Part shown: positions 37,189 through 46,176 of the stretch, piece by piece | Numbering within the stretch: position 1 is the first letter of the stretch | Layout: every line of letters starts with the position of its first letter | Source: Frankia casuarinae | Lineage (GTDB): Bacteria > Actinomycetota > Actinomycetes > Frankiales > Frankiaceae | Assembly: GCF_000013345.1 (NCBI RefSeq) | Contig: NC_007777.1 | Coordinates: 1,798,001-1,862,000 of the forward strand | DNA: 64,000 bases | Direction of reading: 5' to 3' | The notes under the pieces: generated by a model | What the model was told of the DNA's origin: nothing | Databases searched by the model: none | What the model saw: the letters and a program-made list of their open reading frames with translations, nothing else | Position numbers and translations under genes: made by a program

Positions 37189-37920
37189 TCACGTCAGGTG
37201 CCGGGTGAAGAACCGGGCCGCAGCGTCCCCCGCGAACTGCGGGACGCCGGTGTGCCCGCCCAGATTGGCGTGCAGCGTCTTCTCCTTGGAGCCGAAGGCG
37301 TCGAACAGGTCCAGGGCCAGCTGCCGGTCGTTTCCTTCGTCGTCCCACTGCAGCAGGACGTGCAGCGGAATGGTGACCTGGCGGGCCTCCTCGAACATGG
37401 TGTGGGGCACGAAACTCCCGGCGAACAGAACGGCGGCCGAGATGCGCGGCTCGACCACCGCCAGCCGGATCCCGATGGCGATCACTCCCCCCGAGTACCC
37501 GACCGGGCCGCCGATCTCGGGCAGCGAAAGGAAGGCGTCCAGGGCGGCCTGCCATTCCGGGACCGCCTTTTCGACCAGCGGGAGGACGAGCCGGTCCACG
37601 ATCTCCTCGTCGACCGGCTCGCCGGCCTTCAGCGCCCGGTGCAGGTCGACGCGGGCCTGCTCAGCGGTGGCGGAACGGGGCCGGTCACCGCTTCCGGGGA
37701 GCTCGATGGTGGCCGCGGCGAAGCCGTCCGCCGCGGAGCGCCGGGCCCGGGCCACCAGTCGGGGGTACATTTTGTGCAGTCCGCCGGGGTGACCGAGCAG
37801 GATCAGCGGGGCCGGTGCGGATGCGGATGCGGGAGTCCACAGGATGCCGGGGATCTCGCCGAGGGTGAATGCGCGTTCGAGGACACCGTCGTCGAGGCGC
37901 TGTTCAGACGTGAATCGCAT
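37189..37920 (-). CDS. alpha/beta hydrolase (dienelactone-hydrolase-like)
   Basis: A 243-residue protein; GAAAGG lies upstream of the ATG at 37920. It has the alpha/beta-hydrolase layout: PLILLGHPGGLHKMYPRLVA (oxyanion region), VGYSGGVIAIGIRLA with the nucleophile Ser in GYSGG, LHVLLQWDDEGNDRQLAL with the acid Asp, and NLGGHTGVPQF with the catalytic His. All triad residues are present, so it is probably active. No signal peptide. It is the only intact gene between 35.8 and 42.1 kb. Substrate not known. Confidence 0.85.
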   Translation of the reverse strand: MRFTSEQRLDDGVLERAFTLGEIPGILWTPASASAPAPLILLGHPGGLHKMYPRLVARARRSAADGFAAATIELPGSGDRPRSATAEQARVDLHRALKAGEPVDEEIVDRLVLPLVEKAVPEWQAALDAFLSLPEIGGPVGYSGGVIAIGIRLAVVEPRISAAVLFAGSFVPHTMFEEARQVTIPLHVLLQWDDEGNDRQLALDLFDAFGSKEKTLHANLGGHTGVPQFAGDAAARFFTRHLT

Positions 37921-38346
37921 GGTCGTGCCTTTCGGGAGTGCTTGTGAACGGCGCTCCCGGACGACCTATCGCCCGACCGTGACCCCGGAGGGGAGCACCC
38001 ATGTCGATACTGCGTTCACGGGTACCACCTCCTCGTTCTTTCGCACGGCCTCCGGCAAGCTAGCAGTGGTCACCGTGATCCGCCAACAGGTTTTCCCAGA
38101 GGCTCCGTGGCCGGATGCCCCGGAGCCACTCGCAGCGCTCCGCCAGCCCGATGGCGCGGTGCGCGGTGGCGTCCCTCGACGACCTGGCGCAGATCATCGC
38201 CGGGTTGAGGCTGTCCGTGGGGGACCACACTGGCAGCGACCGTTGATCGGGTGGTCTGTAGTCGAGCGCTTCTTGGGTTAGCTGTCACGGTGCGTCACGC
38301 CGAGGGGCTCCTTGTTGTCAGGAGCGACGCTGTGACACGGGGGTTG
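37921..38346. other. intergenic stretch without a recognisable gene
   Basis: About 425 bp upstream of the hydrolase. A short open minus-strand reading (about 38080-38240, AHRAIGLAERCEWLRGIRPR) could be a gene scrap, but I do not recognise it. No repeats or hairpins stand out. Confidence 0.3.
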
Positions 38347-38477
38347 TCAGGGGCCACCGGACAAGGCGTAGGAGTAGAGCAGGATCAGCGTCGCGGCGAC
38401 TCGATCTAGCAGCGGAAGGTCGGTGTCGGTGACGGCGCGGCGGCGGGCGAGGAACTCCTCGGCATGCCAGGCATCTC
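38347..38477 (-). pseudogene. fragment resembling a site-specific recombinase core
   Basis: The minus-strand reading DAWHAEEFLARRRAVTDTDL followed by PLLDRVAATLILLYSYALSG and a stop recalls the segment of actinomycete recombinase-like proteins around LLDRVAAxLxLLYAQPxxRI. It is interrupted on one side by the IS701-type inverted repeat at 38478 and on the other by an early stop. Weak evidence; it may be chance. Confidence 0.35.
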
Positions 38478-39045
38478 GTACTCCAGTGACAGTGATCCTT
38501 ACGTGGTCGCGGCACGGGCGACGGCCGACTGGTTGGCTCGGATCCGGGTTTGGAAGTGGTAGAGGCGGGCGCGTGCCTGGTGGCGACGACGCCAGTCCGA
38601 CCACCATGTGATCATCGCTGCTGGGATAGCAGTCTGTCCGAACAGGGCGAGGACGTGCCGGATTTCGTTGGAACTGAACGGAATCATCTGCTCCTCCAAC
38701 CAGTCCCGCAGCTCGGCGTTCGCGCCGTACACCTCGTCACCGGCGACCCAGCCCAGCTCCCGATGAGCCAGCCAGAACCGGCGGATCATGTCCAGGGCCA
38801 GCAGTGGTTTCGTCGCGAACCCCGCCGTCGGGGCACCCCCGCCGCGGCGCACCGATCCCGGTCCTCGGTCCAAACCGGCCTCCCACACCGCCACGTCCGA
38901 CCCGGATACACTCCGCGCCGCGGCCACCGCGGATTCTTTGTTGGTTCTCACAAACTACGGAGGATCACAGGGTGGCCACCCCCGTTCGGACGCCACGCCG
39001 CCACCCCACACAGAGACCACACATCGGCCACTGTCACTGGAGTAC
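38478..39045 (-). mobile_element. deleted IS701-type element, 568 bp, with 17-bp inverted repeats
   Basis: GTACTCCAGTGACAGTG at 38478-38494 and its exact reverse complement at 39029-39045 bound the element. Flanks are CTC and CTAG-like (CTCG left, CTAG right when the repeat is taken as starting at TACTCC), compatible with a 4-bp target duplication with one change. Inside is an internally deleted IS701-family transposase (see next entry). A full IS701 is about 1.4 kb, so this copy has lost more than half its length and is non-autonomous. Confidence 0.75.
38499..38830 (-). pseudogene. internally deleted IS701-family transposase
   Basis: AGFATKPLLALDMIRRFWLA and WVAGDEVYGANAELRDWLEE are the DDE-region landmarks of IS701 transposases (the GDEVYG block). 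The reading then jumps straight to FSSNEIRHVLALFGQTAIPA and WWSDWRRRHQARARLYHFQT, the C-terminal block. The intervening catalytic region is missing, and the N-terminus upstream of about 38830 is unrelated. Non-functional. Confidence 0.75.
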
Positions 39046-39340
39046 TAGGCACGGTTGACGGTCTCCAGACCGCGCCCAACCCGCCACACTTGTCCGTCGC
39101 GACCATCCGTCGCGACGTCGGCCCCCGGCCGAGGCCGTGCTGCGGCGGGTCGTCGGACGTTGACGAGCGCGCAGGTATCGAGGCCACGGATGCCCACCCA
39201 TGGCACAGTGGGAATCCGTGACAGGTGAACGTATGGCTACGGCCGGGTAGCAAGGACGATCAACCGCGCCGATGTAATGGCGTCGTAAGGTTTCCCTTGA
39301 TAGCTGCCTCGGGTGTCAGTGATGCGAAAATCAGCATGAG

Positions 39341-40230
39341 TTATGTTGTTCCGCTCGCGGGGCGGCACGTCGTGTCACGGATCTCGATGCTCACGGGCAG
39401 CACGACCACTTCCGAGGCGTCCAGGTTCTGGGAAGCATCCGGAACAGCGTCGAGGAGACTGAGCAGCAACTCGGCGGCGATCTTCCCCTGACGGGCCAGC
39501 GGCTGGACGACCGTCGTCAGCTCGAACACCTCTGCCTTGTCGTGCCCGCCGAAGCCGATAACAGACATGTCCTCCGGCACGCGGAGCCTGGCACGGCGCA
39601 ACGCCCGCAGCGCACCCATCGCCATCTCGTCGTCCGCGACGAACACCGCCGTGGGCGGCGACTCGACCGAGAGCAGCTCAGCCATGGCCCGCTCGCCTCC
39701 CAGCCAGGTAAAACCCCCGACCGCCTCCAACCCCGGGTCACATTCGATACCGGCAGCCGCGAGAGCCTCGCGATACCCGCGCCGCCGATCCGCGGAAGCG
39801 GTGGAAAGCGCCGTCTCGCGATTATCTGATCCGTCCCCGGCCGCCTCACCCGAGATCAGCCCGATCCGCCGATGACCCAGATTGATCAGGTGCTGCACCG
39901 CCGTACGGGCACCGCCGACGTCATCGACCCGCACGCTGGGGAAACCGGGCACGCTCGCGCCGACCAGAACAACTGGTTCTTTAAGAAGGAAGCCCAGGAT
40001 TTCGATCTCCGTCGGAGTGACCGGAGTGAGAGGTGGACACAGGACGAGCGCCGCATCGACTCGCTCACACAGTGACAGCGCATCGAAGAGGCCCGAGTCG
40101 TCCCCGAGGTTGTAAAGCAACAGGTCCAGTCCGGCCCCCCGCAGCACCGCCTCGGCCCCCCTGAGGACTTCGAGGAAAACCCAGTTGGCAACATCCGGCA
40201 CGATCACCCCTTGTGGACCAGGACCGCGCC
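39341..40230 (-). pseudogene. LacI-family regulator lacking its DNA-binding domain
   Basis: The minus strand encodes a complete LacI-type sugar-binding core: GVIVPDVANWVFLEVLRGAE, VDAALVLCPPLTP, FPSVRVDDVGGARTAVQHLI, GHRRIGLISGEA, PPTAVFVADDEMAMGALRAL, RVPEDMSVIGFGGHDKAEVF and LTTVVQPLARQGKIAAELLL. The N-terminal helix-turn-helix and hinge are absent. Just upstream the same open frame carries the C-terminal part of a PEP-mutase-like gene (AMEDTAQQIGEARTGPAPQL), so a deletion has joined the two genes. Without the HTH it cannot act as a LacI repressor; it is probably a relic. Confidence 0.75.
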
Positions 40231-40239
40231 GGTCAGGCT

Positions 40240-41105
40240 CAAAACGGCGGCGAGCACGGCGAGAATCATCGCGGCTGGGAGGGTACGCATTCACGAGGTC
40301 TCCGATCTCTGACACCGATGCGATCTGATCGTCCAGTTGTGGAGCGGGGCCGGTCCTAGCTTCTCCGATCTGTTGGGCGGTGTCTTCCATCGCCCAACAG
40401 ATCGGAGGGGCTGGTTCGCGAAGATCCAGTGTGTGATACCGGACCTGGCGTACTCCTCGGCACCGAGCGCTGGATAGCAGGTTGGTGCGATGAACACCGG
40501 CGTGCGCCGATCCCATCCCCGGCCGAATTCCAGAAGTTCCTCGCCCCCGTCGGGTCGCGTGGCTTGCACAAACACCGCGTCCGCGCCGGCATCCACATAG
40601 CGGTTCGCGCGGTTCAAGGCCTCGGCCACGCCGTGCCCGGCCACCAACGCTTCGGTTCGGGCGATCAAGAAACAGCTGGGCTCCAGCCCGCGGCGCGTGG
40701 CGCGGAGGCATTTCTCCTGTTCTTCCACGCTGGCCAGGTCCCGCTCACCGGGGTACAGGATCGACCACTTGTCCAGCGTGTTGTCCTCGATGCACACCGC
40801 GCTCGCGCCGGCCTGGGAGATTGTCCGCGCCGCCAGGTCTACCTTGCGCGGGCCTCCGTACCCGGATTCCATGTCCACAACCACCGGATGACGCGTCGTC
40901 CTCGCCACGGTCCGTACCACACTGGCCATCTCGGAGGAATCTATTAGCCCGAGATCGGGAAGGCCCCCAGCGCGGCGGACACACAGAAACTGCTCACCCA
41001 GACGAAGTCGGGGTTGTGCTTGTCGGCCAGCCGTGCGGACGGGCCGTCATACACGCCAACTCCGAGACGTACAGGAGTATCGGTCGAGAACCAGCTGGGT
41101 GTCAC
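40240..41105 (-). pseudogene. frameshifted PEP-mutase / isocitrate-lyase-family gene
   Basis: Three frames must be joined. Starting at GTG 41105 (GGGAAGG 7 nt upstream): VRLGVGVYDGPSARLADKHN, FVWVSSFCVSAALG, then a shift near 40955-40965 to LPDLGLIDSSEMASVVRTVA, VVVDMESGYGGPRKVDLAAR, AVCIEDNTLDKW, CFLIARTEALVAGHGVAEAL and ADAVFVQATRPDGGEELLEF. A second shift near 40380 leads to AMEDTAQQIGEARTGPAPQL. Metal-site acids of the family (DMESGYG, EDN) are present, but the EDKxFPK motif of true PEP mutase is EDNTLDK, so it is closer to phosphonopyruvate-hydrolase-like or unassigned members. Two frameshifts make it a likely pseudogene unless the assembly is wrong there. Confidence 0.7.
40363..40407. 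repeat. perfect 17-bp inverted repeat inside the PEP-mutase-like pseudogene
   Basis: CTCCGATCTGTTGGGCG (40363-40379) and CGCCCAACAGATCGGAG (40391-40407) with an 11-nt loop. One of the two frameshifts of the gene lies at this hairpin. Confidence 0.85.
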
Positions 41106-41207
41106 GTGATTACCTTCCCGGTTTGTGATGTCGAAGAGTTCGACTTTTAACCATTGGAGTGGTATGCGTAGCGCTCCATCGAGCCGCACAGATGAAATCT
41201 TCGTTGG

Positions 41208-41409
41208 GAGCTAGCGGCTGTCCGGTGACCATCACGGCGCCCGCGGCTGCGGGCCCGGCACCCTGCTCGTGACCGACGGTGACATACCGGAGGGTGGCGC
41301 CGTCGATCAGCGTTCGGGGCGGGGAAGGGATCGGACCCCTGGGGGTGCCAAAGATGATCTTTTCATTCGTCGACCCCAACGAACCGACCACCGACCGCGC
41401 TCCGGTCAT
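41208..41409 (-). pseudogene. N-terminal fragment of an acetolactate-synthase-like (TPP-enzyme) gene
   Basis: From an ATG at 41409 with AAGGA 8 nt upstream: MTGARSVVGSLGSTNEKIIF, GTPRGPIPSPPRTLIDGATL, RYVTVGHEQGAGPAAAGAVM and VTGQPLAP. This aligns by eye with the N-terminus of acetolactate-synthase-like TPP enzymes, including the catalytic Glu region (GHEQGAGxAAxG). After about 67 residues the similarity ends and the PEP-mutase-like gene follows. It is a 5' remnant of what was probably a two-gene operon with that gene. Confidence 0.55.
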
Positions 41410-42146
41410 CTTCTTGATCCTTTTTCTCCGGTCGGTGAGATCATGAAGATCCGAAGTGAGCTCCCGAGGCATATCGTCAACCATCATGTTTACGTACGCT
41501 ACTCCCGGATTGGTGTCGATGCGCGTCGCGCGTCGCCTGGGGGCGTGTGACGTAAATCTCCCTAACTGGGTGCCAAGCCCTTTTATCGATCTTGATCTCA
41601 GCTAGCTTGCTGGGAATTTTGGGGCATTTGAAGCTTTTGCGTAGCAATCATGTACGGTTCGCAATCGTGATGTCATCCTTGGTTAGGTTGCATGGGCTCT
41701 GGTCCGTGAGGAGGCGGAGTCCCAGGATTCCCGATCCTTATGATCTTAACAATCGATCGGTTGAAGATTGTGCTGTCGCTGGACGAGCACTGTGTCCCGC
41801 TCCGTCCACGCTGGTACATGCGTGGCTCACCGCTCGCGACCGTGCGGTGTGCCGGGCAGTTCTCGCCTGCTCGTGGTTACGGGTCCACGTGTAGAGCCGG
41901 GCACGGGCCCGGCGGCCGACCGCACGCCCCAGCCGATGGCCGTCGTCACCTCGGTGTCCCGCGCGACGGACAGGGCGCGTACCCAACGCCCGGCTGGTGT
42001 CGCCGCCCTCACCGGCCACCTTCAGTCCTTCGGGGCACGCCCGGCCGGGTTGGTCCGGACCGTGAACCCGGATCGGGAGAGGATTGGCACGGGACCGAAC
42101 GGGATGGCCCGGATGGAAACGGGATGGCCCAGATGGGGATGGTGTC
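41410..42146. other. A+T-richer intergenic region without a credible gene
   Basis: About 740 bp. The part 41500-41780 is clearly less G+C-rich than the rest of the window and has no reading frame with actinomycete codon use. GTTTACGTACGCTAC (41488-41502) is an imperfect palindrome with a central CG, of the size of a LacI-type operator, just upstream of the decayed TPP-enzyme/PEP-mutase/LacI genes. Short GGGATGGCC repeats lie at 42100-42140. Confidence 0.45.
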
Positions 42147-45100
42147 GTGCACAGGTTCGAGGACCGCTGGGTGGTTTCCGCCAGTGATCTTGTCGACGTC
42201 GTCGAGTGTGGGCATCGCGTCGGGCTTGCGCACGCGCTCGCCGCCGGGCTGGTGACCGGGGAGACGTCGGAGAACGGGCCGCGCCGGATCGACCGGGTGC
42301 GCCTGACCCCCGCGGACACCACTGCCGTGCGGCACGGCGAGGCGCACGAACGACGCTGGCTGGAGCATCTGCGCCGGTGTTTTGGCGCGGACGGGGTCGT
42401 GGCGATCGAGCGGCCCGCCCCCACGCTCGCCGCCCTGGCCCAGGCCCACGAGCGGACCCGCCAGGCGTTGGCCGCCGGGGTTCCCGTCGTCTACCAGGGG
42501 GCGCTGTTCGACGGCGCGTTCCAGGGGCGCCCCGACTTCCTCATCGCGGCGCATCTCGACCCGGTCGCCGGCGCATCGACCGGGCCCGCGGTCGCGGGCC
42601 GTTACGAGCCCTACGACGCCAAGCTCGCCCGGCACGCCAGTCCGGGAGCCGTGCTGCAGCTCGCCGCCTACGCGGCGGCCTTACCGTCGGTGGGCGTACC
42701 CGTTCCGCGGTTCATGCATCTGCTGCATCCCGCGCAGCGGGCCACCGCTCCAGAGCCAGAGCCAGAGCCCGCGCTCGGGGTCGGGGTCGGGGTCGGGGTC
42801 GTGCGCACGTTCCGGGTCGACGATGTCGTGCCGATGGTCGGGCACGCGCGCAGCCGTCTCGCCGATCGGCTGGCGGCTGCCCCCGCGGTTCCCGAACCGT
42901 CCTGGGCCGAGCCCCGGTCGGCCTGCGCCACCTGCGCGTTCAGCGCGCACTGCGCGCGCGGCCGGGCGGAGGCCCGCGACCTGTCGCTGGTCGCCGGGCT
43001 GCGCGGCGACCAGCGACAGGTGCTGCGCGCGGCCGGCATCACCGCGGTGGAGGAGCTCGCCGCGGCCCGCGACGACCAGCGGCCCGCGACGATGTCCCCG
43101 GCGACGTTCGCGGGACTGCGTCTTCAGGCGGAACTGCAGGCCGGGCAGGATGCGACGCGTACCGCGGACGACCCGGTCGGGACGGTGACCGTCCGGATGA
43201 CCGGCCCGGAGGGTCTCGCGGCCCTTCCGGTGCCCGATCCCGGTGACATCTACTTCGATATGGAGGGCGATCCGTACGCGCTGGACGCCGCCGGTCTGGA
43301 GTACCTGTTCGGCGCGGTCACCCTCGCGGACGGCGAGCTCTTCCGGGCGTTCTGGGCACACGATCGGGCGGGGGAGCGGCAGGCGTTCGAGCGTTTCGTC
43401 GACTGGGCGACGGAGCGGTTGCGCGCGCACCCCGGCGCGCACATCTACCATTACGCGCCCTACGAGCCGAACGCGTTGCGCCGGCTGGCCGCGCGACACG
43501 GCACGCGGGAACGGCAGGTAGACGATCTGCTCGCCGGGCACCGGCTGGTGGATCTCTACGCCGTGGTCCGGCGCAGCCTGCGGATCTCCCAGCCGTCCTA
43601 CTCGATCAAATACCTCGAACCGCTGTTCCTGCCCGGTGCCCGACAGGCCGAGGTGAAGAACGCCACCGACAGCATCGTGGCGTACGAGAGCTTCCTGGCA
43701 CACCGCGCCGCCGGGGAGCTCGCCGCGGCCGACCGCGTCCTCGCTCAGATCGCCGACTACAACCGGATCGACTGCGTGTCGACCCACCGACTGCACCGCT
43801 GGCTACTGGGCCTGCGGGGGGCCGACGGCGGCACGCCGCGGATCGACACCGCTGCCGCCGTTGACACCGCTGCCGCCGTTGACACCGCTGCCGCCGTTGA
43901 CACCGCTGCCGCCGTTGACACCGCTGCCGACGCCGCCGACGACGCGCTCGTCGACGCCGCCGACGACGCGCTCGTCGACGCCGCCGACGACGCGCTCGTC
44001 GACGCCGCCGACGACGCGCTCGTCGACACCCTCGTCGCGGGCCTTCCCGACGATCCGGCCGACTGGACGGGAGACGAGCGGGCGCGCGCCCTGCTCGCCG
44101 CGGCCGTCGGATACCACCGGCGTGAGAACAAGCCCGCCTGGTGGTCGTACTTCGCGGCGCTGACCGCCGATCGCGCCACGCTGGAATCGGCCGACGACTG
44201 CGCGGTCCCGGTGAGCTGGACCGTTGTCGAGGACTGGGTCGAACCGGCCGGGCGACGGCGGCGGAGTCGTCGACTGCTGCAGGCCCGCGTCGATCCGGAC
44301 CGTCCGCATCCCTTCGACCGCGGCGAGGCGGTGCGGCTGCTCTACCCGGGACCGCCCGGGGCCGAGGGCGCCACCACCGACGCGGTCGTCGAGCGAGCCG
44401 AGCCGCACACGCTGCTGCTGCGGGAGAGCGTCGCCCCCGACGGCGTGGCCCGCAGGCCGCCCCTCGCCGTGCTGCCCGGATCGCCGGTGCGTCCGGAACC
44501 CAAGCCGGCGGCGATCCGCGGCCTCGCCCGCCGGACCGCCGACGCCCTGCCGGACCTGCCCGCGGACCCCGCGTTGGACCTGCTGCGACGTCGCCCCCCG
44601 CGGCTGGTCGGCCGGGACGACCTGCCGGCGCCCGGCGAGCACGACGGAGACCAGATCGCCGCCGTGCTCGCCGCGGTGAGCATGCTCGACGGCTCCTACC
44701 TGGCCGTGCAGGGGCCGCCGGGGGCGGGCAAGACCTACCTCGCCGGCAGGCTCATCCGCCATCTCGTCGAGCAGGGGCGCACGGTCGGGGTCTGCTCGAC
44801 CAGTCACAAGGCGATCGAGAACGCGATGCTCGCCGCGACCGGCCAGCCGCCGGCGGACCCGAAGCCCGCGGACGCCCGGGCCGCGGACGCCCGGGCCGCG
44901 GACGCCCGGGCCGCGGACGCCCGGGCCGCGGACGCCGTGCCCGCCTGGCGCCCCGCGGTGCCCGCCGCGAAGAAACAGCGGTCCGGGGCGAGGCCGGCTT
45001 CGGCGGCTTCGGGCATGTTCCCGCCCTGGGATGGTCCGCGGGATCTGCGGGCACTCGCGGCGTGGCGCCGGGAGCACCCCGAGGGCCACCTGGTCGGGGA

Positions 45101-45989
45101 CACCGCCTGGGCGTTCGCGAACCCGGTGCTGCGTGGTGACCCCTTCGACGTTCTGATCATCGACGAGGCGGGGCAGTTCGCGCTCGCGGACACCCTCGCG
45201 GTGGCTGGCGCGGCCCGCAACCTCGTGCTCCTCGGCGATCCGCAGCAACTGCCGCAGGTGGTGGCCGGCATCCATCCGGACGGCGCGGACGCATCGGCGC
45301 TGTCGCATCTGCTCGGCGACGCCGAGGTGATCCCGCCCGAGTTCGGCTACTTCCTCGACCGGACCCGCCGGCTGCACCCGGCCGTGTGCGCGCCGGTGTC
45401 GGCGCTGGCGTACCGGGGGCTGCTGCACGCGCATCCGGTGGCCGGGACGCGCGCCGTGGCGGGTGTGCCGGCCGGGCTGTACCTGCACGACGTCGAGCAT
45501 CACGACAACGGCACCCGGTCGGACGAGGAGGTGGCCGTGATCCGTGACATCGTTCGCCACCTGCTCGGTCGTACCCTCGTCGACGGCGGGCCCCCGCGCC
45601 CGCTCCTCGGCAGTGACCTGCTCGTCGTCGCCCCCTACAACCGGCAGGTGCGGGCGGTCGAGCACGCGCTGGGCAAGGCGGGCCTGCCCGGGGTGCGGGT
45701 CGGGACGGTGGACCGTTTCCAGGGCCAGGAGGCAGCCGTCGTCATCACCTCGCTCACCACGTCCAGCTCGGCCCAGGCGCCGCGGGGGCTGGACTTCCTG
45801 CTCTCCCGCAACCGGCTCAACGTCGCGATCTCCCGGGCCCAGGTGGCGGCGGCGCTGGTCATGTCACCGGCGCTGCTCGACAGCTCTCCCCGTTCGGTCG
45901 CCGAACTTCAGCTCCTCGCCGGGTTAGCCCGGCTGCGTGTCATGGCCCGAACGGACCTGCTCGCCGTGCGCTCCCCGATACATTCCTGA
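42147..45989 (+). CDS. TM0106-type RecB-like nuclease fused to SF1 (Dna2/UPF1-like) helicase
   Basis: A 1280-residue protein (GTG 42147). N-terminal third: RecB-like nuclease with GRPDFLIAAHL and YEPYDAKLARHASPGAVLQLAAYA (active-site Asp...Asp-x-Lys) and a cysteine cluster (ACATCAFSAHCARG) that may bind Fe-S. Middle: an RNase-H-like exonuclease segment, DIYFDMEGDPYALDAAGLEY and YNRIDCVSTHRLHRWL. C-terminal half: helicase motifs VQGPPGAGKTYLAGRLI (about residue 854), DVLIIDEAGQFALADTL, LVLLGDPQQLPQVV, VDRFQGQEAAVVITSL and NRLNVAISRAQ. It should process DNA or RNA ends in repair or defence. Three minisatellites fall in its linkers. It stands alone between the decayed region and a LuxR gene. Confidence 0.9.
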   Translation: MHRFEDRWVVSASDLVDVVECGHRVGLAHALAAGLVTGETSENGPRRIDRVRLTPADTTAVRHGEAHERRWLEHLRRCFGADGVVAIERPAPTLAALAQAHERTRQALAAGVPVVYQGALFDGAFQGRPDFLIAAHLDPVAGASTGPAVAGRYEPYDAKLARHASPGAVLQLAAYAAALPSVGVPVPRFMHLLHPAQRATAPEPEPEPALGVGVGVGVVRTFRVDDVVPMVGHARSRLADRLAAAPAVPEPSWAEPRSACATCAFSAHCARGRAEARDLSLVAGLRGDQRQVLRAAGITAVEELAAARDDQRPATMSPATFAGLRLQAELQAGQDATRTADDPVGTVTVRMTGPEGLAALPVPDPGDIYFDMEGDPYALDAAGLEYLFGAVTLADGELFRAFWAHDRAGERQAFERFVDWATERLRAHPGAHIYHYAPYEPNALRRLAARHGTRERQVDDLLAGHRLVDLYAVVRRSLRISQPSYSIKYLEPLFLPGARQAEVKNATDSIVAYESFLAHRAAGELAAADRVLAQIADYNRIDCVSTHRLHRWLLGLRGADGGTPRIDTAAAVDTAAAVDTAAAVDTAAAVDTAADAADDALVDAADDALVDAADDALVDAADDALVDTLVAGLPDDPADWTGDERARALLAAAVGYHRRENKPAWWSYFAALTADRATLESADDCAVPVSWTVVEDWVEPAGRRRRSRRLLQARVDPDRPHPFDRGEAVRLLYPGPPGAEGATTDAVVERAEPHTLLLRESVAPDGVARRPPLAVLPGSPVRPEPKPAAIRGLARRTADALPDLPADPALDLLRRRPPRLVGRDDLPAPGEHDGDQIAAVLAAVSMLDGSYLAVQGPPGAGKTYLAGRLIRHLVEQGRTVGVCSTSHKAIENAMLAATGQPPADPKPADARAADARAADARAADARAADAVPAWRPAVPAAKKQRSGARPASAASGMFPPWDGPRDLRALAAWRREHPEGHLVGDTAWAFANPVLRGDPFDVLIIDEAGQFALADTLAVAGAARNLVLLGDPQQLPQVVAGIHPDGADASALSHLLGDAEVIPPEFGYFLDRTRRLHPAVCAPVSALAYRGLLHAHPVAGTRAVAGVPAGLYLHDVEHHDNGTRSDEEVAVIRDIVRHLLGRTLVDGGPPRPLLGSDLLVVAPYNRQVRAVEHALGKAGLPGVRVGTVDRFQGQEAAVVITSLTTSSSAQAPRGLDFLLSRNRLNVAISRAQVAAALVMSPALLDSSPRSVAELQLLAGLARLRVMARTDLLAVRSPIHS
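43845..43928 (+). repeat. 18-bp in-frame minisatellite in the nuclease-helicase
   Basis: GACACCGCTGCCGCCGTT four times plus a partial fifth copy, encoding DTAAAV repeats between the exonuclease-like and helicase parts. Confidence 0.95.
43929..44024 (+). repeat. 24-bp in-frame minisatellite directly following the 18-bp one
   Basis: Four identical 24-bp units (each starting GACGCCGCCGACGACGCG) encode DAADDALV repeats. It abuts the previous array with no spacer, so two independent arrays lie side by side in one acidic linker. Confidence 0.95.
44868..44939 (+). repeat. 15-bp in-frame minisatellite in the helicase domain
   Basis: GCGGACGCCCGGGCC four times plus a partial copy, encoding ADARA repeats shortly after helicase motif Ia (CSTSHKAIENAM), i.e. 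inside a RecA-like domain rather than between domains. Confidence 0.95.
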
Positions 45990-46110
45990 CACTTTCCTGG
46001 TACGTTGCCGGAACCTGGTGGGTGGTGGCGATGAAGCCACGGAGTCCACTACGCGCCCGCGGCCCCCGACTCTCATGCAGATATGTAAAGTCCGTTTCGT
46101 CGGTATTTGT

Positions 46111-46140
46111 TTGTGCTTATTGTAAAGCCGGTGCTAGGAT
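46111..46140 (+). promoter_or_regulatory. possible promoter of the GAF-LuxR gene
   Basis: TTGTGC (46111-46116), 18-bp spacer, TAGGAT (46135-46140), in a locally A+T-rich stretch (46080-46140). The ATG at 46177 is about 37 nt below the -10. Confidence 0.4.
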
Positions 46141-46176
46141 TCGCGACGTCTGGGCAGGTTGGGGAAGGGGATGCTC

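Noticed and set aside
40291-40929. PEP-mutase-like frame read as phosphonate biosynthesis.
   Set aside because: The EDKxFPK motif of true PEP mutase is missing (EDNTLDK), and the gene is frameshifted, so a phosphonate pathway is not claimed.
41592-42255. Overlapping open frames on both strands upstream of the nuclease-helicase gene.
   Set aside because: Codon use does not fit this genome, there are no ribosome sites, and the products are low complexity.
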